This document shows, one piece after another, positions 25,376-34,924 of a stretch of 64,000 bases of DNA. Location of the stretch: contig CABHOY010000047.1 of NCBI GenBank assembly GCA_902168105.1, positions 1 to 64,000 of the forward strand, read 5' to 3'. Positions within the stretch are counted from its first letter, which is position 1, and each line of letters opens with the position of its first letter. Made by a program: the position numbers and the translations under genes. The notes beneath the pieces are model-generated. The model saw nothing but the letters and a program-made list of their open reading frames with translations. It was not told where the DNA came from and searched no databases. This DNA comes from an uncultured Flavihumibacter sp. GTDB taxonomy: Bacteria; Bacteroidota; Bacteroidia; Chitinophagales; Chitinophagaceae.

Positions 25376-25538
25376 GGAGTAGCAGCGGTTTCAATGGGCA
25401 TGGCGGGCCTTTGGCTCTTTGAGATACGATTGATATCGCCAGATAGATATCCAACAGCCCATACGCCTAAAAAAGCTAAATAGAATTCCAGCCAAAGAGG
25501 CGCCGACCGCCATCCAAGCTGAAAACGCAGCTACTTCC
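25376..25538 (-). mobile_element. MITE-like palindromic element, copy 3
   Basis: A near-identical direct repeat of copy 2. The repeating unit including spacer is about 211 bp (25159-25368 and 25369-25580), and a third unit begins at 25581 (GAGCCCGGGGAGTAAC) but breaks off at the lipoprotein terminator. A 3-bp insertion at the GACCGCCATCC site distinguishes it from copy 2. Confidence 0.72.
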
Positions 25539-25628
25539 AATGAACAAATACGAGGAAAGTGAACGACTGAATGCAATCAGGAGCCCGGGGAGTAACAAAA
25601 AAGCCTCCGCTGCTAAACAGGAAGGCAT

Positions 25629-25657
25629 AAAAAAACCGCCTCGTTTGCACGAGACGG
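25629..25657 (-). terminator. terminator of the small lipoprotein gene
   Basis: On the minus strand CCGTCTCGTG pairs with CACGAGGCGG-like sequence (arms CGTCTCGT/ACGAGGCG with one mispair) and is followed by TTTTTTT. Confidence 0.8.
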
Positions 25658-25679
25658 CCAATAATTCTTACAAAACAGA

Positions 25680-25898
25680 TTAGTGTTTTGCTTCAGCAGC
25701 AGGAGCAGCAGCAGTTGTATCAGCTGGAGCAACAGCAGTAGAATCAGCAGTAACAGCAGCAGTATCAACTGGAGCAGCAGCAACTGTATCTACAGTTGGA
25801 GCAGTAGCAGTAGAATCTGTAGCTGTAGTAGATGCACCACCGTTACAAGCTACGAAGAACATACCAGCAGCAACTGCGAAGAAGAATAATTTTTTCAT
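25680..25898 (-). CDS. small Ala/Thr-rich lipoprotein
   Basis: A 72-residue protein. The signal peptide MKKLFFFAVAAGMFFVAC ends in a lipobox whose cysteine (residue 18) would be lipidated. The mature part is low-complexity, made of repeats of ATDSTA, APVDTAA and ADSTAVA type, and ends EAKH. It is probably a flexible outer-membrane-anchored spacer, perhaps glycosylated on Ser/Thr; that is inference. A matching promoter and terminator support a real monocistronic gene. Confidence 0.8.
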   Translation of the reverse strand: MKKLFFFAVAAGMFFVACNGGASTTATDSTATAPTVDTVAAAPVDTAAVTADSTAVAPADTTAAAPAAEAKH

Positions 25899-25923
25899 GC
25901 TTTAGTTTGTTTTTAAAGATGCG

Positions 25924-25955
25924 CAAAGGTATAGTTATTTTTAATTATAGAACAA
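25924..25955 (-). promoter_or_regulatory. promoter of the small lipoprotein gene
   Basis: On the minus strand TTG (25955-25953), 21 nt, then TACCTTTG (25931-25924), 26 nt before the ATG. Confidence 0.6.
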
Positions 25956-25977
25956 TATCTATATTAAAATTTTACCT

Positions 25978-27303
25978 TTATTTCTTCCTGAAGAATAGTT
26001 TTAACGGTACTCCCTCGAAATCAAAGTTGCTACGGAGCTGATTTTCAAGGTAATTTTTATACGGTTGCTTCACATCATCCGGCAAGTTACAGAAGAACGC
26101 AAATGCCGGCGTAAATGTTGGAAGTTGAGTTACATACTTGATTTTGATAGGAATACCCCTCACTACCGGCGGATGGAAAGACTCTATCGCTTTCAGCATC
26201 ACCTCATTCAGTTTGGAAGTCTGCACCTTACGCTTACGGTTGTCATAAACACGCAGCGCCTCCTCTATTGCCTTGAAAATACGCTGTTTCTCTGTTACTG
26301 AAGTAAAGATCACCGGTACATCAGAGAAGGGCGCCAAACGACTTTTAAGGTCTTTTTCATAATCCCTCGCCGAGTTGGTGCTTTTATCTTCTATCAGGTC
26401 CCACTTGTTCACCAGTACCACAAGGCCCTTACCTTTACGGCCGGCCAGGCTGAAAATGCTCAGGTCCTGCGCAGTAACGCCTTTAGCAGCGTCCAGCAGC
26501 AACAAACATATATCCGCATCATCCATCGCCTTGATGGCACGGATCACGGAATAGAATTCCAGGTCTTCCTGTACTTTGTTCTTGCGGCGCAAACCAGCAG
26601 TATCAATCAGTATGAAGTCCTTCTGGAACATCTTATAATGCGTGTGGATCGTATCGCGGGTAGTACCGGGAATATCAGAAACAATGTTCCTCTCTTCACC
26701 GATCAAGGCGTTCAGCAAAGATGATTTACCTACGTTCGGCTGACCAATGATCGCGATCTTTGGCAGCTCTGCCGCTTCCTGGGCAGCTTCGAGGGTCTCA
26801 TCATCTTCAGGGATCTGCGCTGCTATTTCATCCAGCAATTCACCAGAGCCACTACCACTCATGGACGACATGAAAAATACTCTTTCGAACCCGAGGCCAT
26901 AGAACTCCGTCGCTTCCAGCTGACGGGTATTATTGTCCACTTTGTTCACTACCAGTATTACCGGTTTGGAAGAACGACGCAGTATATCCGCCATCTCCGA
27001 ATCCAGATCAGTAATACCTGTAGCCACGTCACACATGAACAACAGGAGGTTAGCCTCCTCCATGGCTATTTTAACCTGTTTGCGTATTTCACGCTCAAAA
27101 ATATCTTCACTTCTGGATACAAAACCACCGGTATCAATCACGTTGAACGATTTCCCGTTCCAGTCCGCAATACCGTATTGTCTGTCACGCGTAACGCCAC
27201 TCACGTCATCAACGATGGCCTTACGCTGCTCCAGCAAACGGTTGAACAGGGTAGATTTACCCACATTTGGACGACCGACGATTGCTACTGTAAATCCTGC
27301 CAT
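25978..27303 (-). CDS. der: ribosome biogenesis GTPase Der (EngA)
   Basis: Two tandem GTPase domains and a C-terminal KH-like domain, 441 residues. The first G domain has GRPNVGKST and DTGG; the second has GQPNVGKSS, DTAG and NKWD. Der matures the 50S subunit. It is 12 nt downstream of era on the same strand, so the two essential ribosome-assembly GTPases are likely one transcript. Confidence 0.97.
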   Translation of the reverse strand: MAGFTVAIVGRPNVGKSTLFNRLLEQRKAIVDDVSGVTRDRQYGIADWNGKSFNVIDTGGFVSRSEDIFEREIRKQVKIAMEEANLLLFMCDVATGITDLDSEMADILRRSSKPVILVVNKVDNNTRQLEATEFYGLGFERVFFMSSMSGSGSGELLDEIAAQIPEDDETLEAAQEAAELPKIAIIGQPNVGKSSLLNALIGEERNIVSDIPGTTRDTIHTHYKMFQKDFILIDTAGLRRKNKVQEDLEFYSVIRAIKAMDDADICLLLLDAAKGVTAQDLSIFSLAGRKGKGLVVLVNKWDLIEDKSTNSARDYEKDLKSRLAPFSDVPVIFTSVTEKQRIFKAIEEALRVYDNRKRKVQTSKLNEVMLKAIESFHPPVVRGIPIKIKYVTQLPTFTPAFAFFCNLPDDVKQPYKNYLENQLRSNFDFEGVPLKLFFRKK

Positions 27304-27315
27304 AACTAAATAAAA

Positions 27316-28185
27316 TTAATAACCGTATTCCCTTAAATAAATATCATTGTCCCGCCACTTACCACGCACTTTCACAAACAGTTCAAGGAAAACTTTCGAA
27401 CCCACAAATTTCTCGATATCCTGGCGGGCCAGCGTACCGATCTTTTTAATGGAAGCGCCTTTATCACCCAGGATGATGGCTTTCTGCGTCTCACGTGTTA
27501 CAATGATCTCGGCCGAGATCTTGATCAGCGTGTTCTTCTCCTGGTACTGCGTAACAACTACTGCAGTGTGATAAGGGATCTCTTCGTCGAACAGATGGAA
27601 TATCTTTTCCCGGATGATCTCGGCTACAAAGAAACGTGTAGACTTATCGGTTAACGTATCTTCCGGATAGAAAGGTTCGCTTTCGGGAAGCATTGCTACA
27701 ACAGTTTGCAGCAATGCAGGAATGCCTTTTCCCTGCATGGCGGAGATCACCACCACCTTTTCCGCTTTACCCCACTCCTCACATTTCTTTACCATTGCCT
27801 CCAGCTCTTCTTTCAGCAACAGGTCCGACTTGTTGATCACCAGTATGCTGCGGGCCTTCAGTCTCAACGATCCAAACAGTTCCAGATTCTCATCCAGGTT
27901 CTCCTTTGCATCCATGAGTAACATAGCCACATCCGCATCTTCCAAGGCCGACTTAACAGCACCCATCATTTTTTCGTGCAGCCGGTAACGGGGATCGATA
28001 ATACCAGGGGTATCAGAGAATACGATCTGGTATTCCGGTTTTGTCACGACGCCTGTGATACGATGCCTGGTCGTTTGTACCTTCGGAGATACAATAGCCA
28101 GCTTCTCGCCCACCAGCGCGTTCATCAGGGTGCTTTTCCCTGCATTGGCCTTACCGAAGATATTTACAAAACCAGCTTTATGCAT
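27316..28185 (-). CDS. era: GTPase Era
   Basis: Era binds the 3' end of 16S rRNA and assists 30S assembly. The 289-residue protein shows G1 GKANAGKST, G3 DTPG, G4 NKSD, and a C-terminal KH domain with VTRETQKAIILGDKGASIKKIG. The ATG at 28185 (MHKAGFVNIFGK) is preferred to a TTG two codons upstream. It is preceded on the same strand by tRNA-fMet copy 2, separated by a terminator hairpin, and followed by der. Confidence 0.97.
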   Translation of the reverse strand: MHKAGFVNIFGKANAGKSTLMNALVGEKLAIVSPKVQTTRHRITGVVTKPEYQIVFSDTPGIIDPRYRLHEKMMGAVKSALEDADVAMLLMDAKENLDENLELFGSLRLKARSILVINKSDLLLKEELEAMVKKCEEWGKAEKVVVISAMQGKGIPALLQTVVAMLPESEPFYPEDTLTDKSTRFFVAEIIREKIFHLFDEEIPYHTAVVVTQYQEKNTLIKISAEIIVTRETQKAIILGDKGASIKKIGTLARQDIEKFVGSKVFLELFVKVRGKWRDNDIYLREYGY

Positions 28186-28217
28186 GCACAACGAATTTCC
28201 TTAACTTCCTGAAATAA

Positions 28218-28243
28218 AAAAAGCCGAATCACTTCGGCTTCTT
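28218..28243 (-). terminator. terminator of tRNA-fMet copy 2
   Basis: Perfect stem AAGCCGAA/TTCGGCTT with loop; on the minus strand a run of seven T follows. It lies between the tRNA and era. Confidence 0.85.
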
Positions 28244-28260
28244 TTTGCTTTGATTTTTTG

Positions 28261-28332
<72 letters not shown>

Positions 28333-28341
28333 ATGAGGGTG

Positions 28342-28372
28342 CAAAGATAGGATTAAAATCATTCCAGCCAAA
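28342..28372 (-). promoter_or_regulatory. promoter of tRNA-fMet copy 2
   Basis: Minus strand: TTTG (28372-28369), exactly 19 nt, TATCTTTG (28349-28342), a full match to the Bacteroidetes consensus. Confidence 0.82.
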
Positions 28373-28520
28373 TCTTTTTCTGGTAAAATCTGAAAAAGAC
28401 CGAAAAAATTTCAGCATTCATTTTTTCAGTTCACCTGAAACGCTTCACAGAAAAGAGTTTCAGGACTTCCATTGTTACGTTCGCCACAACAATAGAAATG
28501 TTGCAGCTGACTTTCTAACC

Positions 28521-28913
28521 TTAAAAAGGAAGGTCATCAGTAACATCTGTTTCAGCTTTTGCAGCCTCTTCTCCATCCATTTCTTTCCTTCCGGCGTCGC
28601 GCCGGGTAGAAAGTAACTGCAGAGTGACCACACGCAGCCGGAGTGTGCTTACCTGCTCACCTTGAGCATTCACATACACCTCCGCAGATGGATTGCCATC
28701 CACATACACACGTGTGCCCGTGGTAAGATATGGCCCTACCTTTTCATGCTCCCAAAAGGAACAATCCACCCAAATTGTTTTTTCCTGCAATATGCCTTCC
28801 CTGTTGGTGTACCGCTCCGTATGCGCTACCCGAAAGCCCAGTACGGTCTTACCATTCACATACCGCTGAACTGCATCATGTCCAAGATGCCCGATTAACT
28901 GTAGTCTGATCAT
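28521..28913 (-). CDS. ssb: single-stranded DNA-binding protein
   Basis: A 130-residue SSB. The OB fold begins MIRLQLIGHLGHDAVQRYVNGK, with conserved aromatic DNA-contact positions (WVDCSFWEHE). A short acidic linker ends in DDLPF, the tail that recruits other replication and repair proteins. Bacteroidetes often carry several SSBs; the short linker and solitary position suggest an accessory paralogue, though this cannot be settled here. No promoter match was found upstream. Confidence 0.93.
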   Translation of the reverse strand: MIRLQLIGHLGHDAVQRYVNGKTVLGFRVAHTERYTNREGILQEKTIWVDCSFWEHEKVGPYLTTGTRVYVDGNPSAEVYVNAQGEQVSTLRLRVVTLQLLSTRRDAGRKEMDGEEAAKAETDVTDDLPF

Positions 28914-29024
28914 TACAGATTCAAATTATTGGTTAACAATAAAAAAAGTTCAGGGAGGATTCAATTTGTGGGGAGATGTATGACAAATGAAAATTATACA
29001 TTTTCTGTCATTGTGAAAAATATT

Positions 29025-29056
29025 TTCTCTTTTTAATCGAAGCAGCTATAACTTTG
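29025..29056 (+). promoter_or_regulatory. promoter upstream of the TPP riboswitch
   Basis: TAACTTTG at 29049-29056 matches the -7 box. A TTTTC tract near 29023-29027 may serve as -33. Transcription would begin just ahead of the riboswitch. Confidence 0.55.
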
Positions 29057-29109
29057 TTCCTGGAAACAGGAGTGCGCACTGGCGCAAATTAGCATTCAAA
29101 ACTCCCGGT

Positions 29110-29193
29110 TTCACCTCGGGGTGCCTTACTATCAGGCTGAGATCAGACCCGTTGAACCTGACCAGGTAATGCTGTTTAGGAAAGGTAAGCGAA
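29110..29193 (+). promoter_or_regulatory. TPP riboswitch (THI-box)
   Basis: Conserved THI-box blocks occur in order: CTCGGGGTGCC, GGCTGAGATC, ACCCGTTGAACCTGACC and GGTAATGCTG, closed by GGAAAGG. The aptamer binds thiamine pyrophosphate. Directly after it, GGTAAG (29184-29189) can pair with CTTACC (29204-29209), overlapping the 3' side of the aptamer, a likely expression platform. It lies 68 nt before the TonB-receptor ATG. Confidence 0.92.
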
Positions 29194-29260
29194 CAATCTC
29201 TTCCTTACCCGCATGTTGAAAGAAAGCTACAGATTGTAAGCTATTAAACCGTCATAGTCC

Positions 29261-31636
29261 ATGAGACAATTTTTATTTCTTTTGCTGCTCTGCAGCTTAA
29301 GTACTGCGCACGCGCAAACTGTGCTGACAGGTACAGTGACCGACAAGAACAGCGGCAAACCACTGCAGGGTGTTTCCGTAAGCATCCCTTCCGCCAGCAA
29401 CGGCGTACATACCAATGCAAACGGCCAATACCGTTTCACTGTCCCTTCAAAAGGTCAATACACCTTACAGGCCAGTTATCTCGGATTCAAAACATTTACT
29501 GCAAATATCAATGCTGCCGGCAATACCATTCAGACAGACATCTCCCTGGAAGAAACAGGCCTCTTTGTAAAACCTGTCGAGATCACCAGTCTGCGCGCCG
29601 GAGAACATTCGCCCTTCACACAGTCTACACTGACTGCTGAAGATATCAAAAAGCAGAACCTCGGACAGGACCTGCCACTCCTGCTCAATCAGCAACCGGG
29701 CGTAGTCACTAATTCTGATGCCGGAACAGGGATCGGTTATACAGGCATCCGTGTAAGAGGATCCGATATTACCCGTATCAATGTCACTGCAAATGGTATC
29801 CCGATCAATGATGCTGAGTCGCAAGGCACCTTCTTTGTGAACATGCCTGACTTTGCTTCGTCCGTTAGCAGCATCCAGTTGCAACGTGGCGTAGGTACCT
29901 CCACCAATGGCGCTGGTGCTTTTGGCGCTTCGCTTAACCTTAGTACCAACGATTTCAGAGACAAAGCTTATGGTGAGATCAGCAATAGCTATGGTTCTTT
30001 CAATTCCTGGAAACATACCGTGAAAGCGGGATCCGGTTTGATCAATGATCATTTCACCATCGACGCCAGATTATCCAAGATCTCTTCCGATGGATATATT
30101 GACCGTGCTACTTCTGATCTGCGCTCTTTCTATACTTCCGCTGCCTACATTTCAAAGAATACCGCTATCCGCCTCAATGTATTTTCAGGTAAAGAAAAAA
30201 CTTACCAGGCATGGAACGGCGTACCGTTCGATTCACTGAAAACACACCGTACCTACAACTCTGCTGGACAACGTGCTGACGGTTCCTATTATGATAACGA
30301 AACAGATAATTACCAGCAGGACCACTACCAGCTATTTCTGAACCAATCTCTCAGTTCTAAGCTGGATTTCAACGTCGCAGCACACTATACGCATGGCAGA
30401 GGTTACTATGAGCAATACAGGGAAGGCGAAGCATTTGCTGACTACGGCCTGCCGGATCCTGTCATCAATGGCGCACCTGTAACAACAACAGACCTGATCC
30501 GTCAGCTATGGCTGAAAAACGATTTCTATGGCGGCATCTTTTCTGTGAACTATAAAGGCGATAAACTGAACTGGAGCCTGGGCGGCGGCTGGAACAAGTA
30601 TGAAGGCGGTCACTTTGGCAAGATCATCTGGGCACAGTATGGTATAGATAAGGATCACCAGTATTACAACAATGACGCTTTCAAACGTGATCTGAACATA
30701 TACTGGAAAGGCGAATACAAATTGACACATGACCTTCGCCTGTTCGCCGATCTGCAATACCGCACAGTTAAATATAACATCGACGGGTTTGATGATAACC
30801 CGCACCTGATACAACATAACGATTACAACTTCTTCAATCCGAAAGCAGGTATATCTTACACGCTGAACGATCGCCAGGAAGTTTATGCATCCTTTGCAAT
30901 GGGCAATAAAGAACCAAACCGCGACGACTTCGAAGCAGGTGTGAACAACACACCGAAACACGAAACACTGCGTGATGTAGAAGCAGGATATTCCTACCGT
31001 ACCGGCAATCTTGTATTCCAGGCTACTGCCTACTACATGGACTATAAAAACCAACTGGTACAAACCGGTCAGCTCAACGATGTAGGCGCTTATACCCGTA
31101 CTAACATTCCAAAGAGTTACCGCGCAGGTTTAGAGCTGCAGGCCAGTACAAGACTGGGACATCTCTTTACCCTGTCGGCCAATGCAGCTATCAGCCGCAA
31201 CAAAGTGAAAGACTTTAGCAACTTCGTGGATAACTACGATAGCGGCCTGCAGGATACCGTTACTTACAACAACAGCGATATTGCTTTCTCTCCTTCTTTT
31301 GTAGGCGGTTATACCCTCACTGCAAAACCTGTCAGGAACATGGAAATAAGCCTGATAGGCAAGTATGTAAGCAGGCAGTACCTCGATAATACCAGCACTA
31401 AAGAACGCAGCCTGGACGGTTATTATACAAACGATCTTCGCATCAATTACGTAATACCTCAACCGCTGTTCAAAGAACTCGGTTTACAGTTTATGCTGAA
31501 CAACATCTGGAACAGGAAATACTCTCCTAACGGATGGACATACGCATTTAAAGAGGAAGGGGTCGAAAAATCAACAAATGGATATTACCCGATGGCTGGT
31601 ACCAATTTCTTCGCCGGCATCAATATAGCCTTCTAA
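29261..31636 (+). CDS. TonB-dependent receptor under TPP-riboswitch control, probable thiamine (or precursor) uptake
   Basis: A 791-residue outer-membrane receptor. A signal peptide (1-19, ending AHA-Q) precedes a carboxypeptidase-regulatory-like domain (about 22-105, VLTGTVTDKNSGKPLQGVSV), a plug domain (about 120-230, with GIGYTGIRVRGSD and INDAESQGTFFVNMPDF) and a 22-strand barrel ending in aromatic Phe. The TPP riboswitch in the leader is the best clue to substrate: the family member in this context imports thiamine or a thiamine precursor. No pnuT-like inner-membrane permease or thiamine pyrophosphokinase follows, so the receptor is unlinked from its usual partners. Confidence 0.93.
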   Translation: MRQFLFLLLLCSLSTAHAQTVLTGTVTDKNSGKPLQGVSVSIPSASNGVHTNANGQYRFTVPSKGQYTLQASYLGFKTFTANINAAGNTIQTDISLEETGLFVKPVEITSLRAGEHSPFTQSTLTAEDIKKQNLGQDLPLLLNQQPGVVTNSDAGTGIGYTGIRVRGSDITRINVTANGIPINDAESQGTFFVNMPDFASSVSSIQLQRGVGTSTNGAGAFGASLNLSTNDFRDKAYGEISNSYGSFNSWKHTVKAGSGLINDHFTIDARLSKISSDGYIDRATSDLRSFYTSAAYISKNTAIRLNVFSGKEKTYQAWNGVPFDSLKTHRTYNSAGQRADGSYYDNETDNYQQDHYQLFLNQSLSSKLDFNVAAHYTHGRGYYEQYREGEAFADYGLPDPVINGAPVTTTDLIRQLWLKNDFYGGIFSVNYKGDKLNWSLGGGWNKYEGGHFGKIIWAQYGIDKDHQYYNNDAFKRDLNIYWKGEYKLTHDLRLFADLQYRTVKYNIDGFDDNPHLIQHNDYNFFNPKAGISYTLNDRQEVYASFAMGNKEPNRDDFEAGVNNTPKHETLRDVEAGYSYRTGNLVFQATAYYMDYKNQLVQTGQLNDVGAYTRTNIPKSYRAGLELQASTRLGHLFTLSANAAISRNKVKDFSNFVDNYDSGLQDTVTYNNSDIAFSPSFVGGYTLTAKPVRNMEISLIGKYVSRQYLDNTSTKERSLDGYYTNDLRINYVIPQPLFKELGLQFMLNNIWNRKYSPNGWTYAFKEEGVEKSTNGYYPMAGTNFFAGINIAF

Positions 31637-31652
31637 TTTAGCCTTAAAATCG

Positions 31653-31684
31653 AAAAGGGCTGGCCTCAGGGCCGGCCCTTTTTG
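31653..31684 (+). terminator. terminator of the TonB receptor gene
   Basis: AAGGGCTGGCC pairs with GGCCGGCCCTT (one G-U) around a short loop, followed by TTTTTG. The next 280 nt before the following gene hold nothing I can identify. Confidence 0.88.
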
Positions 31685-31966
31685 TTTCCTCACAGTTCAT
31701 AACCTCATCTGAAAATGATTTCCATAACATAGTATTATTTTTTACTATATTGCATTGGAAATCACACCTATACCTTCAAGGGGACATTGCATGATACCTT
31801 ATACCAGATCACATGCGATCACAACTGTTCATGTACCTGACAGCGCGTTTAACATAAATGCCCTGAAGCAGGACTTTTCATTGCAAATCATCTTCAGACG
31901 GTACAGGCGCTGTACGTACAATATTCAAACCCATACCGCATAGTAGCACTCTTCAAACACTCACAA

Positions 31967-33514
31967 ATGAAAAAACGACTCGCATTACTCCTGTACACTT
32001 TATTTATCGTATTCAATGTCCACGCCCAGTCCAGGGTGTTTAAACAGGTAAGCGGCGGCATTTCCACCTCCCTGCACAGCATTCTGCAGGACGGAAGTCT
32101 CGTAGGTTACCTGACATTTACTGAACTGGAAAAAGCCAGCAAAGACTCTTTTAATTACGAGATCGTCATCATGGACGAAAACCTGAACGATATCGGGAAG
32201 GTGAAATTCCGTCAGCAGAAACTGAACCTGCGCGATGTAGCATTCGAACAGGATATCCTCTGCCTGGCCTACATTAAAAGTGATGTATTAGGTACGACTC
32301 CAAGACATAAGATCTCTTACAAAATAGCAGCAAGAAAAGGTTACGTATCTTTCTTCGCACAGTTCATCAACCTCCAGGGCGAGATCACGAAAACCTTCGA
32401 AAAGAAAGCAGACGTCGATATCTATGTGGCACTGAAAGAATATGAAATGGGGATACGTCCGTTTAAACAGGACATCCAGCTGAAAAATATTACCGGCGTG
32501 GGTTTTGCTGCCTTCTACGGTGACAAGACTAAAAAACCTTTACTCACTTTTAATGCAGCCGGTGAAAAGATCAGTGAAAGGCAGGTGAAAGAAATTGCAG
32601 CCAGTTATTATCTGCATACTGCCGGTGATGATATCTACCTGCTGACCCAAAAAGCAGATATGGATTCCCGCAGCGGTTATACCCTCTACGGATACAGCGG
32701 TACAGCTACCTCTCCCACACTGAAACTACAGCTGAAAGATAAAAAACAACGTATGCTGGATATCCTCGGTTTCGGGAACGACCCGGCTACCGGCAAACTA
32801 TTCATCTCCGGCGTTGTTGGCAAATCCTGGAATAGCAGCGAAAGCGATATATATCGTATCTACAACGGAGAGTTTCAGGGTATTTTCAAAATGGATATAA
32901 ACGGCGCTCATAAAGAAGATGTGAAAACTGCTTATTCCTGCTGGGCTGACAGCGCCAATAAAGATATCACCGCCAAAGGTTACATCAACAGCGCTCACGG
33001 GCATATCGTACCACGCCCTTCTTTCAGGGACTTTGACGGTAACACTTATTTTCTGGGAAGCCGCCTTACTGCAAAGAAAAACAAGGGCGCTATCATCGCC
33101 GGTATGATCCTGTTGCCAACGCTGGTCCCCTATTATATCATGCAAGGTTGCGGTGCATTCGGCTCCTATTCTTACGATGATGTGCTGCTGATGCAAATGG
33201 ATAAAAACGGTAAGATCAGCTACATCGACAGCATCGGTACTGAACAATACAAACAAAAGAATGTAGCACCGACTTTAGATAACTGCAGTTTTTATTCCTT
33301 AACCAACCAGGATACCAAAACATCCTTCCTGATTGTGAAAGGCGAAAAAGACATTATTATCTACAATGTCAATGAGAAAAAGATCGTGCGGAAAATAACC
33401 AGGAAAAATGATCAGATGAAAACAAACATCTATCCTGCAAAGGATGGCCACATTATTGTTTCCGAGTTTGACGAAAAGGAGAAATCCACCAGGTTATCTA
33501 TCGAAGCTATTTAG
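31967..33514 (+). CDS. secreted hypothetical protein, possible beta-propeller
   Basis: A 515-residue protein with a clear signal peptide (MKKRLALLLYTLFIVFNVHAQS). The body has repeated beta-strand-rich segments with Asp/Asn/Gly turns (MDENLNDIGKVKFRQQ, LLMQMDKNGKISYIDSIG, DKNGK-like motifs), suggesting a propeller or beta-sandwich. A hydrophobic segment near residues 375-395 (GAIIAGMILLPTLVPYYIM) may be a membrane helix, odd for an otherwise periplasmic protein. No named family is recognised. It stands alone between a gene-free stretch and a strong terminator. Confidence 0.8.
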   Translation: MKKRLALLLYTLFIVFNVHAQSRVFKQVSGGISTSLHSILQDGSLVGYLTFTELEKASKDSFNYEIVIMDENLNDIGKVKFRQQKLNLRDVAFEQDILCLAYIKSDVLGTTPRHKISYKIAARKGYVSFFAQFINLQGEITKTFEKKADVDIYVALKEYEMGIRPFKQDIQLKNITGVGFAAFYGDKTKKPLLTFNAAGEKISERQVKEIAASYYLHTAGDDIYLLTQKADMDSRSGYTLYGYSGTATSPTLKLQLKDKKQRMLDILGFGNDPATGKLFISGVVGKSWNSSESDIYRIYNGEFQGIFKMDINGAHKEDVKTAYSCWADSANKDITAKGYINSAHGHIVPRPSFRDFDGNTYFLGSRLTAKKNKGAIIAGMILLPTLVPYYIMQGCGAFGSYSYDDVLLMQMDKNGKISYIDSIGTEQYKQKNVAPTLDNCSFYSLTNQDTKTSFLIVKGEKDIIIYNVNEKKIVRKITRKNDQMKTNIYPAKDGHIIVSEFDEKEKSTRLSIEAI

Positions 33515-33526
33515 TAAATACGGTAT

Positions 33527-33572
33527 AAAAGAAGAAGCCTGAAAGTATGACACTTTCAGGCTTCTTCTTTTA
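33527..33572. terminator. long bidirectional terminator
   Basis: A 20-bp stem (AAAAGAAGAAGCCTGAAAGT and its complement ending CTTCTTCTTTT) with a short loop. It serves both the secreted protein gene and argH. Confidence 0.92.
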
Positions 33573-33590
33573 TTAAAGTTGATCTTTTTC

Positions 33591-34922
33591 TTAACTCAAT
33601 AGCTTCTCTATCGCTCCTGCTACTTTTCCAAAAGGAAATCCTTTGATCACTTCTTCCATCATCCTGTTCACTTCTTCATTACCCGGATTACCGATACTTC
33701 CTTCATGTGTATGCTGCACGGTTTGTTCAGGTGCAAAATTCCCCTTCTCTATATCCAGTCCTACCTGCTTATATGCTTCGCGGAACGGCACTCCTTCCAG
33801 TACAAGACGGTTCACCACTTCAACACTGAACAGGTAACGGTATTTCTCATCATCCAGGATGTTTTCTTTGATGCGGATATTCTCCAGCATTAACCCAGCC
33901 ATCCGTAAGCAATCTTTCAATACGCTAAATGCAGGGAACAGGTTCTCCTTCAACAACTGCAGGTCACGGTGATAACCGCTCGGCAGGTTCGTGATCATCA
34001 TGGTTATCTCATTCGGCAATGCCTGTATTTTATTACCATGTGAACGGATCAGTTCCCATACATCAGGATTCTTCTTGTGAGGCATAATACTTGAACCGGT
34101 TGTCAGTTCATCAGGAAAACTGATAAAGCCAAAGTTCTGGTTCATGAACAGACAGGCATCCATAGACATTTTAGCCAGCGTCGAAGCGATTCCTGCAAGT
34201 GCAAATGAAACGATCTTTTCTGTTTTGCCACGGCCCATTTGTGCATATACCACGTTATAGTTCAGGTCGTCAAAACCCAGCAACTGTGTGGTCATTGTAC
34301 GATTCAACGGGAAAGAAGAACCATATCCGGCGGCAGATCCCAACGGGTTCTTATTTACTACTTTATATGCGCTCTGTAATACTGTGAGATCATCCACCAG
34401 GCTCTCTGCATATGCTCCAAACCATAATCCGAAAGAAGATGGCATGGCTATCTGCAAATGCGTATAACCTGGTATCAGGTGGTCTTTGTACTGGATACTT
34501 TTCTGTTGCAACAGATCGAACAAGGTTTTCACCTCTCCTACCAGCACTTCCAGTTCATGACGGAGGAACAGCTTCAGGTCCACCAGCACCTGGTCGTTAC
34601 GGGAACGGCCGCTGTGGATCTTTTTGCCTACTTCACCCAGCCTGCGGGTAAGTAATAATTCCACCTGTGAATGGATATCTTCCACACCATCTTCCAGTGT
34701 AAAATTCCCTTCCTGTATTTCTTTGTATATCTGTTTTAATTCCCTTTGCAGGATCGCAAGTTCGGCTGCAGTTAACAAGCCGATGCTTTCCAGCATGGTT
34801 GTATGCGCCAGGGAACCCAGCACATCGAATGGCGCCAGGTAAGCATCCATTTCACGATCTTTACCGACTGTAAACCGGTCCACTTCTGCCAGCGCAGCTT
34901 TATCCTTTTGCCAGATTTTCAT
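33591..34922 (-). CDS. argH: argininosuccinate lyase
   Basis: Splits argininosuccinate to arginine and fumarate, last step of the pathway. The 443-residue protein has the fumarase-superfamily signature GSSIMPHKKNPD, HSGRSRNDQV and TGYTHLQ-like PGYTHLQIAMP segments. It is the last gene of the arginine operon, 2 nt after argE, and ends at a strong terminator. Confidence 0.97.
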   Translation of the reverse strand: MKIWQKDKAALAEVDRFTVGKDREMDAYLAPFDVLGSLAHTTMLESIGLLTAAELAILQRELKQIYKEIQEGNFTLEDGVEDIHSQVELLLTRRLGEVGKKIHSGRSRNDQVLVDLKLFLRHELEVLVGEVKTLFDLLQQKSIQYKDHLIPGYTHLQIAMPSSFGLWFGAYAESLVDDLTVLQSAYKVVNKNPLGSAAGYGSSFPLNRTMTTQLLGFDDLNYNVVYAQMGRGKTEKIVSFALAGIASTLAKMSMDACLFMNQNFGFISFPDELTTGSSIMPHKKNPDVWELIRSHGNKIQALPNEITMMITNLPSGYHRDLQLLKENLFPAFSVLKDCLRMAGLMLENIRIKENILDDEKYRYLFSVEVVNRLVLEGVPFREAYKQVGLDIEKGNFAPEQTVQHTHEGSIGNPGNEEVNRMMEEVIKGFPFGKVAGAIEKLLS

Positions 34923-34924
34923 AT

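Noticed and set aside
25182..25576. Two similar 60- and 61-aa open frames on the minus strand (MHSVVHFPRICSL...)
   Set aside because: They lie in MITE copies 2 and 3. Copy 1 of the same element is open in a different frame, so conservation is of DNA, not protein.
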